Notes: generated by a model from the sequence alone, not told the origin. A stretch of 64,000 nucleotides of DNA from Bradyrhizobium sp. CCBAU 53340 (GCF_015291645.1 NZ_CP030055.1:2046001-2110000), one strand, 5' to 3'; positions 27,450 through 37,707 are shown, counted from the first letter of the stretch. Program-made: numbers and translations.

Positions 27450-28373
27450 TCAGTAACCGCGGGTCCGATCGACGAGCCCGACGAGGTCGAGGCCCGCTTC
27501 ATACCGCTTGATGTTGTCGATGACCGCGCGAGCGGCGGTGCCCGCCTGGGTGACGCTTGCCACATGCGGGGTCAGCAGCACTTTCGGGTGGATCCACAAG
27601 GCGTGATCGGAGGGCAGCGGCTCCGGTTCGGTCACGTCGATGACCGCGCTGGCGAGTTGGCCCGTATCGAGAGCCGCGAGGAGTGCGCGGGAATCGAGCT
27701 GCGCGCCGCGCCCGGCGTGGACGAGGGCCGCGCCTTTCGGCAATTGCGCAAAGAGTTCTTGATTCAGAATCCCTCGCGTGGCCCCGGTGAGCGGCAGCAG
27801 ACAAATGAGGATGTCGATTTCGCCGAGCATCCGGCTGAGGCCGGCATCGCCGCTATAGGTCGCAACGCCTGCGATCGTTTTGTCCGACCGGCTCCAGCCG
27901 CTCAAGCGGAAGCCGAAGGGCTTCAGGCTCTCTAGTACGGCGCGGCCGAGCACGCCAAGTCCGAGGACTCCGACCCGCTGGTCGGGGGCCTGCTTCTGCG
28001 GCAGAGCCCGCCATTCGCGGCGTCGCTGCAAATCGAGATAGGTCGGGATGTTGCGGTGAAGCGCCAGCACCGCGAGGGTGACATATTCCTGCATCATCCG
28101 GATGATGCCGTCTTCCACCATCCGGACCACCTTCACCCCAGGTGGAATCCCCGCCAGCCGCAACTGATCGATGCCCGCGCCGACCGAAAACATGATCTCG
28201 AGGTTACGGTATTGTTCCAGCGCCTCCGGCACGGACCAGGTGATGACATATCGTATATCGGCAGGAGAGACCGCGGCCGGTCCGATGGCGAAGGGCAGGT
28301 GTGGGAGCTCGCGCGCGAAGGCCGCGCGAAAGACGGCCCCGCGCTGTGCGTCGGAATTGAAGAGAAATGTCAT
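27450..28373 (-). CDS. ghrA: Glyoxylate/hydroxypyruvate reductase A-like 2-hydroxyacid dehydrogenase
   Basis: 307 residues, the length of GhrA. The NAD(P) loop is [20 protein letters not shown], followed by [18 protein letters not shown], the conserved arginine region [15 protein letters not shown], and the catalytic His in [10 protein letters not shown]. It should reduce glyoxylate, hydroxypyruvate or a related 2-keto acid. It starts the run ghrA, cupin, tartrate-type dehydrogenase, SSADH on the minus strand (gaps of 12, 20 and 17 bases), which is probably one operon. Confidence 0.88.
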   Translation of the reverse strand: MTFLFNSDAQRGAVFRAAFARELPHLPFAIGPAAVSPADIRYVITWSVPEALEQYRNLEIMFSVGAGIDQLRLAGIPPGVKVVRMVEDGIIRMMQEYVTLAVLALHRNIPTYLDLQRRREWRALPQKQAPDQRVGVLGLGVLGRAVLESLKPFGFRLSGWSRSDKTIAGVATYSGDAGLSRMLGEIDILICLLPLTGATRGILNQELFAQLPKGAALVHAGRGAQLDSRALLAALDTGQLASAVIDVTEPEPLPSDHALWIHPKVLLTPHVASVTQAGTAARAVIDNIKRYEAGLDLVGLVDRTRGY

Positions 28374-28592
28374 TGTCGAATTCGAAGCGCGCAGGGAATG
28401 GCGAACTTGCCGGATTGAACCAGACTATCGGGCCCGTCATGTCAATCGGTGCCGAATGCGGTTGCGATTTGGTGGAATGTTTCGTTGGACGGCGGTTCCG
28501 GAACGCAATCTGCGGCGGGGCCCGGTGTAAGCTGAGCCTGACCAGCTCGCAGCCGCCGATTTCGACCGATGGCGAGCCGATCAGGGGGCGAC

Positions 28593-29495
28593 ATGAAATC
28601 CCGCACGACCAGTTCGCTGACGATCGACGCATTCGACGCGCGCGCGGTCGACATCGACACGGTGGAGCTCGATCAGCTCTATACGCTCTCGATCGGCGTT
28701 GGCTGGCCGCACCGTCCGGAGGACTGGCAGTTTCTGCGTGATGCGGGCCACGGCATCGTCGTTCACGACGAAATCGGGCGGGTGCTGGGCTCCGCCATGT
28801 GGTTTCCCCATGGAGCGGATTTTGCCACTGTCGGCATGGTGATCACCTCGCCCCGTCTTCAGGCCCTCGGCACGGCTCAGTGGCTCATGAAGCGCGTTCT
28901 GACTGAATCCAAGGGGCGCAACCTCCGTCTCAATGCGACGCACGCAGCGCGCAAGCTCTATTTGTCGCTCGGCTTTCGCCGCGAACGAACGGTGTTCCAG
29001 CGCCAGGCGGAATTGCCGCGCTTCGGTGAGATACCGCGGCTTCCCGAAGGAGCCGAGCTGCGCGAGCTGAATCGCGAGGACCTGCCGGCGATCGCTCAAC
29101 TCGATGCGCAGGCGTTTGGCGCCTCGCGTCTCGATTTACTCACGGCCCTGATGGAGCAATCCACCGGGTTCGGACTCTATCGGCAGGGGCGTCTCGTCGC
29201 GTTCGCGTTGTGCCGCCCATTTGGGCGAGGCCATGTCGTGGGTCCTGTGGTCGCGTCAAGCGACGAGGACGCGATCGTTGTGGTTGCCCCGCAAGTCGCG
29301 GCCCATGAAGGACGGTTCCTAAGGGTCGACACGCACCTCGCCGACGGTGAGTTCTGCGCCTTCCTGGCCCGGTCCGGCCTTGCTTTTTTCGACACGGTCA
29401 CGACGATGTCGCTGGGAGGGGAGTTTCGTGATCCCAACGATCGCTCTGGGAAGTCGCCCGTGACTTACGCGCTCGCAAGTCAAGCGCTCGGTTAA
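28593..29495 (+). CDS. GNAT family N-acetyltransferase, paralogue of the one at 21536
   Basis: 300 residues from the ATG at 28593 (GGGGGCG upstream). GNAT features: VGMVITSPRLQALGTAQWLM and a second lobe (REDLPAIAQLDAQAFGASRL). It shares with the protein at 21536-22378 the block WPHR-x-x-DWQ, the same domain plan and the closing T-x-ALASQA-x-G, so the two are paralogues. The acetyl-CoA loop is less canonical here (SPRLQALGTAQW in place of RGRGLGRQ). It is divergent from ghrA and ends at a strong terminator. Confidence 0.83.
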   Translation: MKSRTTSSLTIDAFDARAVDIDTVELDQLYTLSIGVGWPHRPEDWQFLRDAGHGIVVHDEIGRVLGSAMWFPHGADFATVGMVITSPRLQALGTAQWLMKRVLTESKGRNLRLNATHAARKLYLSLGFRRERTVFQRQAELPRFGEIPRLPEGAELRELNREDLPAIAQLDAQAFGASRLDLLTALMEQSTGFGLYRQGRLVAFALCRPFGRGHVVGPVVASSDEDAIVVVAPQVAAHEGRFLRVDTHLADGEFCAFLARSGLAFFDTVTTMSLGGEFRDPNDRSGKSPVTYALASQALG

Positions 29496-29533
29496 GCCCA
29501 AATCTTTGGGCATCCGCCCGCGCGGGCCTTTTT
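29496..29533 (+). terminator. Rho-independent terminator
   Basis: Two hairpins directly after the acetyltransferase stop: GCCCAAA-tc-TTTGGGC (29496-29511) and the self-complementary GCCCGCGCGGGC (29516-29527) followed by CTTTTTG. This closes the upstream catabolic block just before scar B. Confidence 0.75.
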
Positions 29534-29660
29534 GCAGCTAAAATTCCTTAAGCCGATCGAAGCCGCAGCTGGAAGGATCGTCCATTCCAGACGGAAGCGA
29601 AGTCAACGCATACATCAGATTCTAGCGCAAAGTGTACCTTCTTTGCTGAATGTCGCTCTT

Positions 29661-29702
29661 CCTTTTCAGTTGGCTCAAAATGGCCCATGATGGATTGGAG
29701 CG
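29661..29702 (+). repeat. dusA-type attachment scar B, left half (5' exon of the intron)
   Basis: Carries the 15-mer cccatgatggattgg at 29684-29698, encoding PMMDW in frame as in DusA, with an upstream FSV as in scar A. The sequence agcg at 29699-29702 is the last exon part; the intron starts at 29703. Joined to 31612 it rebuilds a continuous homologue of scar A. Confidence 0.7.
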
Positions 29703-30059
29703 GTGCGCCGGGAGACCGGCAGGAGACAGAATGCAAGTCCTTCACGGTGAAGGAGTAGCGATCCACACCGGCCCCGAGTCATGCGCGGGTCGTCGCGAGG
29801 CGACGCGTGAAGCGTTGACAGGGGAACGCATAGGCCAGCCATTGAGCGGCGAAATTCCAATCATTCGGAGTGCCGATGCCCTCGTTCCGGCAGAAGGCAA
29901 TATGGTCGGGCACGTGATCGCGAGTGCCCGGTCGGCTCCGCGCCGTCTGAGACCCTGGCATGTGCGCACATCTTCTGCGCAGGAACCGGGAGGTCTCCGC
30001 ATTGCCCTGGGCTGCCGCGCCTGGGGCCGCACGGGGGAGGCCGGAGGCCGCAGCCCGTG

Positions 30060-31538
30060 ATGCACGATGCGGAGAAGTCGGACTCGCCCAGAGTACCGAG
30101 GAAGTCGGCGAACAACGCGGCCTGTGCTGCGGCGGAGCCGATGGAGGGAAGGGGTGGGACCAAGGGGAATGCGGACCCGCAAAGCACGGTCCGGACGCAG
30201 AGCCGGAGAGCCGTGTCCCAGGCGCAGGCCCGCATACGAGAAGCCGTCAACAGGAACAGCAAGGAGAAGCTGACGGCGCTCCTGCACCACGTCTGTGTCG
30301 ACTGCCTGCGTGCGGCATTCTTCGCGTTGAAGAAGCGCGCCGCAGCCGGCATCGATCAGGTCACGTGGGACCACTACGCGGAGAACCTCGAAGACAACCT
30401 GAGAGGCCTTCACCGCCGGGTTCAGACAGGAGCGTATCGAGCGCTGCCGTCACGTCGGACCTACATTCCGAATGCGGACGGCAAGCAACGGCCGCTCGGC
30501 ATCGCCGCGATCGAGGACAAGATCGTCCAGGCGGCGTTGGTCATGATCCTCACGCCAATCTACGAAGCGGAGTTCCTGGGCTTCAGCTACGGGTTCCGTC
30601 CGGGGCGGAGCCGGCACAAAGCGCTGGACGCGCTCGCGTACGGGATCAAAGGACGCAACGTCCGATGGATTCTCGACGCCGACATCCGGTCGTTCTTCGA
30701 CACGATCAGTCATGCATGGCTGGTCCGCTTCATCGAACATCGGATCGAAGACAAGAGGATCGTCCGCCTGATCCGCAAATGGCTGAAGGCGGGCGTACTG
30801 GAAGACGGACACTTGGCCGAGACGGAGGAGGGGACGCCACAGGGGGCGGTGATCTCGCCGCTGCTTGCGAACATCTACCTCCACTATGTTTACGACCTGT
30901 GGGTCCACGCATGGCGCACGCGCCACGCGACCGGCAACATGATCGTCGTGCGCTATGCGGACGACACCATCGTCGGCTTCCAGCATCGGGCGGACGCGGA
31001 ACGCTTCCTCCACGACCTGACGGAGAGGCTCGCCAAGTTTGCACTAAATCTGCACCCTGAGAAGACGCGTCTGATCGAGTTCGGCCGCTTTGCAGCCGGC
31101 GATCGGATCCGACGCGGCGAGGGTAAGCCGGAAACGTTCGACTTCCTTGGGTTCACGCACATCTGCGGGACCATGCGGGATGGCCGACGATTCCAGCTCG
31201 AGCGCAAGACGAAGCGCAAACGGAAACGGGCAACACTGCAGAGGATCGTGGATGAGCTCCGTCGCATCCGGCATTCGCCGATCGACGGGCAGGGGCGTTG
31301 GCTGGCAACCGTGCTGAGGGGGCACTATGCCTACTTCGCGGTGCCGACCAACCTTCCGGCGGTGCGCGCGCTGCGCAATCAGGTCAAGATGTACTGGTTC
31401 CTGAGCCTGCGGCGACGAAGCCAGAGGCATCGACTGACCTGGTCGCGCATGAACGTCATTGCCGCGAAGCACCTGCCGCTCCCGCGTGTCCTGCACCTAT
31501 GGCCGGAGCAACGCTTCCTCGTCACCCACCCGAGGTAG
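30060..31538 (+). CDS. ltrA: Group II intron-encoded reverse transcriptase/maturase (LtrA type)
   Basis: 492 residues from ATG at 30060 (a GTG immediately before is an alternative). Reverse-transcriptase blocks are in order: AAAGIDQVTWDHYAENLEDN, RPLGIAAIEDKIVQAAL, FGFRPGRS-type GFRPGRSRHKALDAL, DADIRSFFDTISH, GTPQGAVISPLLANIYLHYV, the active site VVRYADDTIVG, then LGFTHICG. A basic maturase (X) region follows. The end is RVLHLWPEQRF and there is no HNH endonuclease, so insertion would be endonuclease-independent. The stop codon directly abuts domain V of the intron RNA. Confidence 0.93.
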   Translation: MHDAEKSDSPRVPRKSANNAACAAAEPMEGRGGTKGNADPQSTVRTQSRRAVSQAQARIREAVNRNSKEKLTALLHHVCVDCLRAAFFALKKRAAAGIDQVTWDHYAENLEDNLRGLHRRVQTGAYRALPSRRTYIPNADGKQRPLGIAAIEDKIVQAALVMILTPIYEAEFLGFSYGFRPGRSRHKALDALAYGIKGRNVRWILDADIRSFFDTISHAWLVRFIEHRIEDKRIVRLIRKWLKAGVLEDGHLAETEEGTPQGAVISPLLANIYLHYVYDLWVHAWRTRHATGNMIVVRYADDTIVGFQHRADAERFLHDLTERLAKFALNLHPEKTRLIEFGRFAAGDRIRRGEGKPETFDFLGFTHICGTMRDGRRFQLERKTKRKRKRATLQRIVDELRRIRHSPIDGQGRWLATVLRGHYAYFAVPTNLPAVRALRNQVKMYWFLSLRRRSQRHRLTWSRMNVIAAKHLPLPRVLHLWPEQRFLVTHPR

Positions 31539-31611
31539 GAGCCGTATGCGTGAATTGCGCACGTACGGATCTGCGCGGGGGGCGCTCAGCAATGGGCGTC
31601 CCTACCGCGAC
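31539..31611 (+). ncRNA. Group II intron domains V and VI
   Basis: Domain V is the 34-base hairpin from 31539, beginning GAGCCGTATGCG with the catalytic AGC triad and returning through GCACGTACGG. Domain VI follows (31573-31611), a GC-rich stem with a probable bulged branch-point A in CCTACC. The intron ends GCGAC. Confidence 0.8.
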
Positions 31612-31710
31612 AGAGTGCAAGTTTTTCAATCGGTTAGAGGGCCGCGTGTGCATGACGTGTGCACCGGAAGATCAAGAACAGTCTATCGTCGGCAAGCGTG
31701 GGCGGTTGCT
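31612..31710 (+). repeat. dusA-type attachment scar B, right half (3' exon)
   Basis: Resumes as agagtgcaagtttttcaa and matches scar A from 4711 onward without gaps; about 54 of the first 64 bases agree, and the similarity fades after about 31710. An open frame reads CKFFNRLEGRVCMTCAPEDQ here and LKFFKWLGGRVCATCAPGDQ in scar A. The remaining bases to 31966 show no gene. Confidence 0.65.
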
Positions 31711-31966
31711 CTTTGGAGATGCGGGCGTTTGATTAGAGCAGGGCGCTTGCGCGAGTCTAAGACTAATGATGTTCGTCACCAACGAGATCTCTGTTCGGCT
31801 TAGCCCGATGTCGCGGCTATTTGCGGTGAAGGCAAAGAATGGCGGTCGGGGTTTCGAGTCGCTCCCCCGCTACCAGCCGTGGTCCTCAGAACGCTACGCC
31901 AAAGCGACACCTGACTAGCTCCGTCTCCGCATCGCCCTTGCGAGACAGCATCGCTGCGCCTGCCGC

Positions 31967-33796
31967 TTACGCCACAAAAACGCTTGCGCCGCGGTCTGCG
32001 CAGCTGACGCGCTCGCGGAAGAAGCCGAAGAGCTCGCGGCCGATCCCGACATGTGCCGCGGAGAGATCGGCTTGCGCGCAGGTTCGCGCGGCCCACTCGC
32101 TCGGGGTGACGAGCACGTCAAGCCGCCCGGTTTCGGCGTCGAGCCTGATGACGTCGCCATCGCGAATCCGCGCAATCTCACCGCCGTCAGCCGCTTCAGG
32201 CGTGACGTGAATGGCCGTGGGAACCTTACCCGAGGCGCCCGAAAGCCGCCCATCAGTCACAAGTGCCACTCTCAGCCCGCGATCCTGAAGGACGCCAAGG
32301 AGCGGCATCAGCTTGTGCAGCTCCGGCATTCCGTTTGCCTTCGGACCCTGGAAGCGCACCACCGCAACCATATCATCCGTGAGCTCGCCCGCAGCGAAGC
32401 TCCGTTGCAGATCCTCCTGGGAATGGAAAACGCGAGCCGGCGCTTCGATCACATGGCGCTGCGACGCGACCGCAGATGTCTTGACGACGGCGCGCCCGAG
32501 ATTGCCGTTCAGAACCCGAAGGCCGCCTGTTGCCTGGAACGGATCAGCGATCCGCCGAAGCACGGCAGAATCGCCGCTTGCCGCCGGCCCATCGTGCCAC
32601 GTCAGCACTCCCTCGGTATCGAGCCGCGGCTCTTGCATGTACGCGTCGAGCCCGGCACCGCAGACGGTCAGGGCGTCGCGGTGCAGGAGCCCGGCAGCAA
32701 GCAATTCCCGGATCAGGACGCTCATCCCACCGGCGGCATGAAAATGGTTCACATCTGCGGAGCCGTTGGGATAGATGCGCGCGATAAGCGGCGTCACCTC
32801 CGCGAGGTCGGCGAAATCGTCCCAGGTCAAAGTGAGACCGGCCGCCGCAGCCATGGCAACCAGATGCAGCGTCAGATTGGTCGACCCGCCGGTGGCATGC
32901 AGTCCGACGATGCCGTTGACGAAGGCGCGCTCGTCGAGCACGCGACCGATCGGGATGTACTGATTGCCGAGTGAAGTGATGTGCAATGCGCGCTCGGTCG
33001 CGGCACAGGTGAGGGCATCGCGCAAGGGCGTATTCGGGTTCACGAAGGATGAGCCCGGCAGCTGCAGCCCCATGATCTCCATCAGCATCTGGTTGGTATT
33101 GGCGGTACCGTAAAAGGTACAGGTCCCCGCGCCGTGATAGGCCTGCGCCTCGGCTTGCAGCAATGCGTCGCGTCCGACCTTTCCTTCTGCGTAAGCCTGC
33201 CGGATTTTCGCTTTTGCGTCGTTGGCCAGGCCCGAGGTCATCGGACCGGATGGAATGAAGACCGCAGGCAGGTGCCCGAACGACAGCGCGCCGATCACGA
33301 GACCTGGCACGATCTTGTCGCAAATGCCGAGAAATACCGCGGCGTCGAACGTTTGATGTGACAGCGCGATCGCGGTGGACAAGGCGATGACCTCCCGCGA
33401 GAACAGCGAGAGCTCCATTCCCGCTTCGCCCTGGGTGATGCCGTCGCACATCGCGGGAACGCCGCCTGCGACCTGGGCAACGCCGCCGGCTGCGCGGGCG
33501 CTGCGTCGGATGAGCTCAGGGAAACACTCGTAGGGCTGATGCGCCGAAAGCATATCGTTGTAGGCCGTGACAATTCCCAGGCTGGGGACGCGACCATCCT
33601 GCATCAGAGTTTTGTCGTGCGCGCCGCAAGCCGCAAAAGCATGAGCCTGGTTGGCACATCCCAGCCGCCGGCGTACCGGCGTGCTCGCCGCGTTCGCAAT
33701 GCGGTCGAGATAGCGTTGTCGGCTGTCGTGACTGCGCCGAGCGATGCGATCCGTCACCTCGCCGACCCGCGCATTGATCTTTGCTGCGATCGTCAT
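31967..33796 (-). CDS. edd: Phosphogluconate dehydratase
   Basis: 609 residues, the usual Edd length. It is an ILVD/EDD dehydratase with Fe-S ligands in the expected places: [20 protein letters not shown] early, [43 protein letters not shown], and [20 protein letters not shown]. It converts 6-phosphogluconate to KDPG in the Entner-Doudoroff pathway. It is the last gene of the ROK, kinase, zwf, edd run. KDPG aldolase (eda) and lactonase (pgl) are not in this window. Confidence 0.96.
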   Translation of the reverse strand: MTIAAKINARVGEVTDRIARRSHDSRQRYLDRIANAASTPVRRRLGCANQAHAFAACGAHDKTLMQDGRVPSLGIVTAYNDMLSAHQPYECFPELIRRSARAAGGVAQVAGGVPAMCDGITQGEAGMELSLFSREVIALSTAIALSHQTFDAAVFLGICDKIVPGLVIGALSFGHLPAVFIPSGPMTSGLANDAKAKIRQAYAEGKVGRDALLQAEAQAYHGAGTCTFYGTANTNQMLMEIMGLQLPGSSFVNPNTPLRDALTCAATERALHITSLGNQYIPIGRVLDERAFVNGIVGLHATGGSTNLTLHLVAMAAAAGLTLTWDDFADLAEVTPLIARIYPNGSADVNHFHAAGGMSVLIRELLAAGLLHRDALTVCGAGLDAYMQEPRLDTEGVLTWHDGPAASGDSAVLRRIADPFQATGGLRVLNGNLGRAVVKTSAVASQRHVIEAPARVFHSQEDLQRSFAAGELTDDMVAVVRFQGPKANGMPELHKLMPLLGVLQDRGLRVALVTDGRLSGASGKVPTAIHVTPEAADGGEIARIRDGDVIRLDAETGRLDVLVTPSEWAARTCAQADLSAAHVGIGRELFGFFRERVSCADRGASVFVA

Positions 33797-33845
33797 ACTG
33801 GCCTCCTGTTTGCGGGTTGGGCATCGGCGATGCGCTGCTCCGCGG

Positions 33846-35390
33846 TCACGGAGCGTCCTCCATCCATGTTCGGCCGTCGCGTTCGATCAGTGCGACGGCG
33901 GCGGAGGGGCCCCAGCTGCCGGCAACGTAGGGACGCGGGATTTCATTCAGCTGGCTCCACGCCTGACGGATCGGATCGATCCAGCGCCATGCGGCTTCCA
34001 CTTCGTCCCGACGCATGAATAAGGTCGCATCTCCGCGGACCACGTCCATCAACAGCCGCTCGTAAGCGTCAGGCACGGAGACGTCGAATGCTTCGGCGAA
34101 GCTCATGTCGAGAGGGATATATTGCAACCGCATGCCGCCCGGTCCGGGCTCCTTGATCATCAGCCAGAGCTTGATTCCCTCGTCGGGCTGCAAACGGATC
34201 ACCAGCCGCGTCTGCAAAGCCTTTCCCGAATTCGAATTGAAGATCGAGTGCGGCACTTTCCTGAAAGTCACGACGATCTCGGAGCTGCGCTGTTGCAGTC
34301 GCTTTCCGGTGCGCAGATAGAAGGGAACGCCGGTCCAGCGCCAATTCGCAACGGCCGCCTTGAGTGCGACGAAAGTCTCGGTCGCGCTTTGGCGATCATC
34401 GATCTCTTCCGCGTAACCGGGGACGGCGATGCCGTTGCATGCGCCTGGGCGGTATTGGCCCGGCACGGTCAGCGATGCCGCGTTCGCCTCGTCGATCCGC
34501 TCAAGCGATTTCAGGATCTTGAGCTTCTCATCACGTACGGCGTCGGCTTCGAGCGAATGTGGCGGCTCCATCGCCACCAGGCAGAGTAGCTGCAGAAGGT
34601 GGTTTTGAACCATGTCGCGTAGCGCGCCGGATTTGTCGTAGTAGGGGCCGCGTTCCTCCACGCCGATGGACTCCGCGACCGTGATCTGCACATGGTCAAT
34701 GTGGGCGGCATTCCAAAGAGGTTCGAACAGCGCGTTGGCAAAGCGCAGCGCCATCAGGTTCTGCACGGTCTCCTTGCCGAGATAGTGATCGATCCGGTAG
34801 ACGCGCTCCTCCGGGAAAATCATCCCGATGGCTTGGTTGAGCCGGATTGCGGATTCGAGATCCTTGCCGATCGGCTTCTCGATGACGATGCGGGAATCGC
34901 CTTCTGAAAGACCGTACTGACCCAGTCTTTCGCAGATCGGTCCGAACAGATGCGGCGCCGTCGCCAGATAGTGGACCTGGATGCGATCGGCATAGGCTAA
35001 TAGCGCGCCGGCGAGTTCGGTCCAGCCATTCTCACCTTCCGCATCGGCAGCCAAATAGGAGATTCGGGCAAGGAAGCGATCGAGTTCGGGTCCCGTCGTC
35101 TCTGATGCCGGCACATGTTTGACGATCGCCTCGCGCACCATCGCGAGGAAGTCATCTTGCGACATTGCACCGCGCGCGACGCCGAGAATGGTTGCTTCAT
35201 CCGGCAACTGGCCCGCAAAATCGCGGCGAAACAGCGCCGGCAACAGCTTGCGGCGAGCAAGATCACCTGTCACCCCGAAAACGGTCAGGACGAAGGGTGC
35301 CACCGGGATGACGCGGCTTGTCATGCCCGCCGCCTTTTCAATTCGAGCCCCTTTGATGTGCCCCGTTGTGTCCGTCACTCTGTCAAGCAT
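33846..35390 (-). CDS. zwf: Glucose-6-phosphate 1-dehydrogenase
   Basis: 514 residues from the ATG at 35390, which overlaps the kinase stop by eight bases (ATGCTTGA); a longer upstream reading is only antisense-like sequence within the kinase gene. The cofactor loop is [17 protein letters not shown]. The active-site motif [19 protein letters not shown] is complete. It oxidises glucose 6-phosphate to 6-phosphogluconolactone, the first step before Edd. The start is translationally coupled to the sugar kinase. An alternative ATG 22 codons later is also possible. Confidence 0.95.
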   Translation of the reverse strand: MLDRVTDTTGHIKGARIEKAAGMTSRVIPVAPFVLTVFGVTGDLARRKLLPALFRRDFAGQLPDEATILGVARGAMSQDDFLAMVREAIVKHVPASETTGPELDRFLARISYLAADAEGENGWTELAGALLAYADRIQVHYLATAPHLFGPICERLGQYGLSEGDSRIVIEKPIGKDLESAIRLNQAIGMIFPEERVYRIDHYLGKETVQNLMALRFANALFEPLWNAAHIDHVQITVAESIGVEERGPYYDKSGALRDMVQNHLLQLLCLVAMEPPHSLEADAVRDEKLKILKSLERIDEANAASLTVPGQYRPGACNGIAVPGYAEEIDDRQSATETFVALKAAVANWRWTGVPFYLRTGKRLQQRSSEIVVTFRKVPHSIFNSNSGKALQTRLVIRLQPDEGIKLWLMIKEPGPGGMRLQYIPLDMSFAEAFDVSVPDAYERLLMDVVRGDATLFMRRDEVEAAWRWIDPIRQAWSQLNEIPRPYVAGSWGPSAAVALIERDGRTWMEDAP

Positions 35391-36339
35391 GGCATGGCTC
35401 CGTACTCGCATCGATGTCGGCGGCGGTCGGCAGGTCGGCTCCATCGCGGGACACCGTGATGGCAGCGGCAGCCGTCGCGTAAGCGAGCAACTCGCGGATT
35501 GCAGGCAGGTCGAGCGCCGCGATGGCGTCAGGACGGAGCCGGCCGGTTTTCGCAAGCTGCGCAAGCAGCGCGGCGTGAAACGTGTCGCCGGCGCCTACGG
35601 TGTCGCGCACGATCGCGGAACGACCGGGCACCGAAACGCTGCCAGCGGTCGAAAAGGCGGTTGCTCCCTTTGCTCCCTCGGTCACGACGACCAGGTGCGC
35701 GCCGCACGCGAGCCAGTAGGCGGCCGCATCGGCAATTGAGGCGCGACCACCCCAGGCAATGCGGACATCCTCGTCGCTCGCTTTGATTATCGTGGCGGTC
35801 CGATAGAAGCGTTCCGCGGCGACGGCCCAGCTTTTCATGTCGCCGATGACGGTCGGCCGCACGTTCGGATCGACGCTGATGACGCGGCGGCCCTGCTCGC
35901 GCTCGGCGAGCGCGGCGAATGTGGTGCCGACCGGCTCGACAGCCATGGAATAGGAGCCAAAGCTCAGAGCCTGAATATCGTCCGGCAGCTCGCGGGGCAG
36001 GTGGACAAGCTGAAGCGAGCGATCTGCTGCGCCTTCGCCGTGGAAAGTGTAGTTCGGCTGGCCGTCATCGGTCATCGCCACGATCGAAATCGGGGACGGC
36101 CGATCGGCGCGCATAACAAAACGACCATCGACGCCCTCGCGAGCGAGCCTGTCTGCGAGGAACGTGCCGAAGTGATCGCGCGAGATCCCACTCAGGAAGG
36201 CCGTTCGAACCCCAAGCCGAGCGAGGCCAACAGCAACATTGAAGGGAGAGCCGCCGGCAACGGCATGGGTCGACATGTCGGACCCGCCGTGTGCCCTCAC
36301 AAATAGGTCGATCAACGCTTCGCCGCAGACAAGAATCAT
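35383..36339 (-). CDS. PfkB family carbohydrate kinase (fructokinase-like)
   Basis: 318 residues from the ATG at 36339 (GAGGG upstream). PfkB signatures: MILVCGEALIDLF at the N-terminus, VAGGSPFNVAVGLARLG, and the C-terminal GAGDTFHAALLAQL with the catalytic aspartate. Fructokinases share this arrangement. The linked frc-type importer makes fructose the likely substrate, giving fructose 6-phosphate that can enter the Zwf/Edd route after isomerisation. It is preceded by the ROK gene with a 34-base gap. Confidence 0.9.
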   Translation of the reverse strand: MILVCGEALIDLFVRAHGGSDMSTHAVAGGSPFNVAVGLARLGVRTAFLSGISRDHFGTFLADRLAREGVDGRFVMRADRPSPISIVAMTDDGQPNYTFHGEGAADRSLQLVHLPRELPDDIQALSFGSYSMAVEPVGTTFAALAEREQGRRVISVDPNVRPTVIGDMKSWAVAAERFYRTATIIKASDEDVRIAWGGRASIADAAAYWLACGAHLVVVTEGAKGATAFSTAGSVSVPGRSAIVRDTVGAGDTFHAALLAQLAKTGRLRPDAIAALDLPAIRELLAYATAAAAITVSRDGADLPTAADIDASTEPCHA

Positions 36340-36373
36340 GATGCGCAACCCTCGTTCATCAGGACGACCATGC

Positions 36374-37609
36374 TCAATCCTTGAAGAGCACGTCGTGGTC
36401 GCGAGCGAACGCCGCGAGCAACGGCAGCGCCGCGCCGCCGATCGCGCGCGCATCGCGCCCGATCGAGCCTTCGACCACCACAGCGTCGGTGAGGCCCTGC
36501 CGGTCCATACGGGCCCATTCGTCGTTCGTTCGCTCGACGAGGCGACGGCGCACATCGACCGGAAAGGCCCCGTCAATGATGACGGCTTCAAAGTCGATCA
36601 CTGCGAGTAGGGCGGTGATCGCCTGCGCCAACGCCGCGGCCGCCTCGGAAAGCCACGCTTCCAGTGGTTCCTCGAAGCTCGACCAGTCGTTGGGCGAGAG
36701 CCAGATATCGGTGCCTGGCCGGCCCGCGGCGATCAGTCGGCGCTCGAGCTGATAGATGGAAGCGGTGCGGATCAACTGCTCAAGGCTTGCCTCACCGTTT
36801 TCCTCCCGTCGCATGATCGGCATGGAGCCGAGCGCGCCGGCATTGCTGCTGCGGCCCGGGAAGAGGCTGCCGTTCAGAACGATGCCGCCGCCGATGAAGG
36901 TGCCAATGTACAAATAGGCGAAATCCCGATACGCCGCGCCGGCACCGAAGGTGAGTTCGGCTGCACATGCCGAAGTCGCGTCGTTGCAGACGCGCACCGG
37001 CCAAGGAGCGAAACGGCGCGACAGTTCTGCGGCGACGTTGAAGTCACGCCATTTGCCGAGCGCGCCGGGTGGTGTCTGCAGATCAGCTTCCCAGTTCCAC
37101 AACTCGAATGGCATTGCGACGCCGATGCCGCTGATCCTGCCACGCTGGGCGTCGGGCAATTCGGCGAGAAGGCCCGGCATCTCGCGTTCGGCAAAGGCCA
37201 TGATCTCGTCGGGCGCGGGGAAGGAATAGATCATGCGTCGCCTGGCACGGATGCCGGCCGCGAAGTCCATCAACACCAGATCCGAACTGCGCCGGCCGAT
37301 CATGAGCCCCAATCCAAATGCGCCGTCCGGATTGAGCGAATAGGGGACCGAAGGCTGGCCGATGCGGCCTCGCTGTGGTTCGCCCGGTAGGAGCAGTCCA
37401 TCGGCTTCCAGCCGATTGATGATTACGGTCGTGGTTTGAGTTGAAAGGCCAGTGAGGCGCGCAATCTCGACCTTGGCGAGACTGCGATGGCGCCGAATGA
37501 GGGAGAGGATCAGGCGTTCGTTGTACAGTCTCACGCCGGTTTGGGTGGTGCCGCGGCTGTCGCCGGGGAAGGCCACCGTAGCGCCAGCAACCGGTGCTAT
37601 TTCTTCCAT
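36374..37609 (-). CDS. ROK family transcriptional regulator of the fructose cluster
   Basis: 411 residues from the ATG at 37609, preceded by GAGGAG. The N-terminal winged helix reads SLAKVEIARLTGLSTQTTTV, followed by a ROK sugar-binding fold (GIGVAMPFELWNWEADLQTP, YLYIGTFIGGGIVLNG). The zinc motif usual in ROK repressors (CxCGxxGCxE) is missing; in its place is PIMRREENGEASLEQLI. It is divergent from the sugar importer across a 33-base palindrome, so it is probably the repressor of both arms, released by fructose or a phosphorylated sugar. Confidence 0.9.
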   Translation of the reverse strand: MEEIAPVAGATVAFPGDSRGTTQTGVRLYNERLILSLIRRHRSLAKVEIARLTGLSTQTTTVIINRLEADGLLLPGEPQRGRIGQPSVPYSLNPDGAFGLGLMIGRRSSDLVLMDFAAGIRARRRMIYSFPAPDEIMAFAEREMPGLLAELPDAQRGRISGIGVAMPFELWNWEADLQTPPGALGKWRDFNVAAELSRRFAPWPVRVCNDATSACAAELTFGAGAAYRDFAYLYIGTFIGGGIVLNGSLFPGRSSNAGALGSMPIMRREENGEASLEQLIRTASIYQLERRLIAAGRPGTDIWLSPNDWSSFEEPLEAWLSEAAAALAQAITALLAVIDFEAVIIDGAFPVDVRRRLVERTNDEWARMDRQGLTDAVVVEGSIGRDARAIGGAALPLLAAFARDHDVLFKD

Positions 37610-37707
37610 CCTCGGCTCCTCACAATCGGGAATCTGTCCTCGCGACAGGTCGATTGGTCCCATTTTCGGCAGTCGGCCGCCACAATGGACGCAGATGGCC
37701 ACGCGTG

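Larger units (their letters stand above)
29703..31611 (+). mobile_element. Group II intron, apparently complete
   Basis: Begins with GTGCGCC, the group II 5' consensus, and ends in GAC after a domain VI. It contains an intact intron-encoded protein in domain IV. Both ends are fixed independently by comparing the flanks with scar A: 29702 joins to 31612 without gap or duplication. Length 1,909 bases. TCCAATC at 29856-29862 could pair with GATTGGA in the 5' exon as a candidate exon-binding site. The intron lies in the dusA reading direction. No frameshift is seen, so it may still be mobile or splice. Confidence 0.88.

Noticed and set aside
30060..31538. Retron, DGR or antiphage reverse transcriptase
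   Set aside because: The gene lies inside a bounded group II intron with domain V after its stop and has a maturase region.
33846..35564. N-terminally extended glucose-6-phosphate dehydrogenase starting at 35564
   Set aside because: The extra 58 codons are antisense-like sequence within the kinase coding region; the ATG at 35390 overlaps the kinase stop and fits family length.
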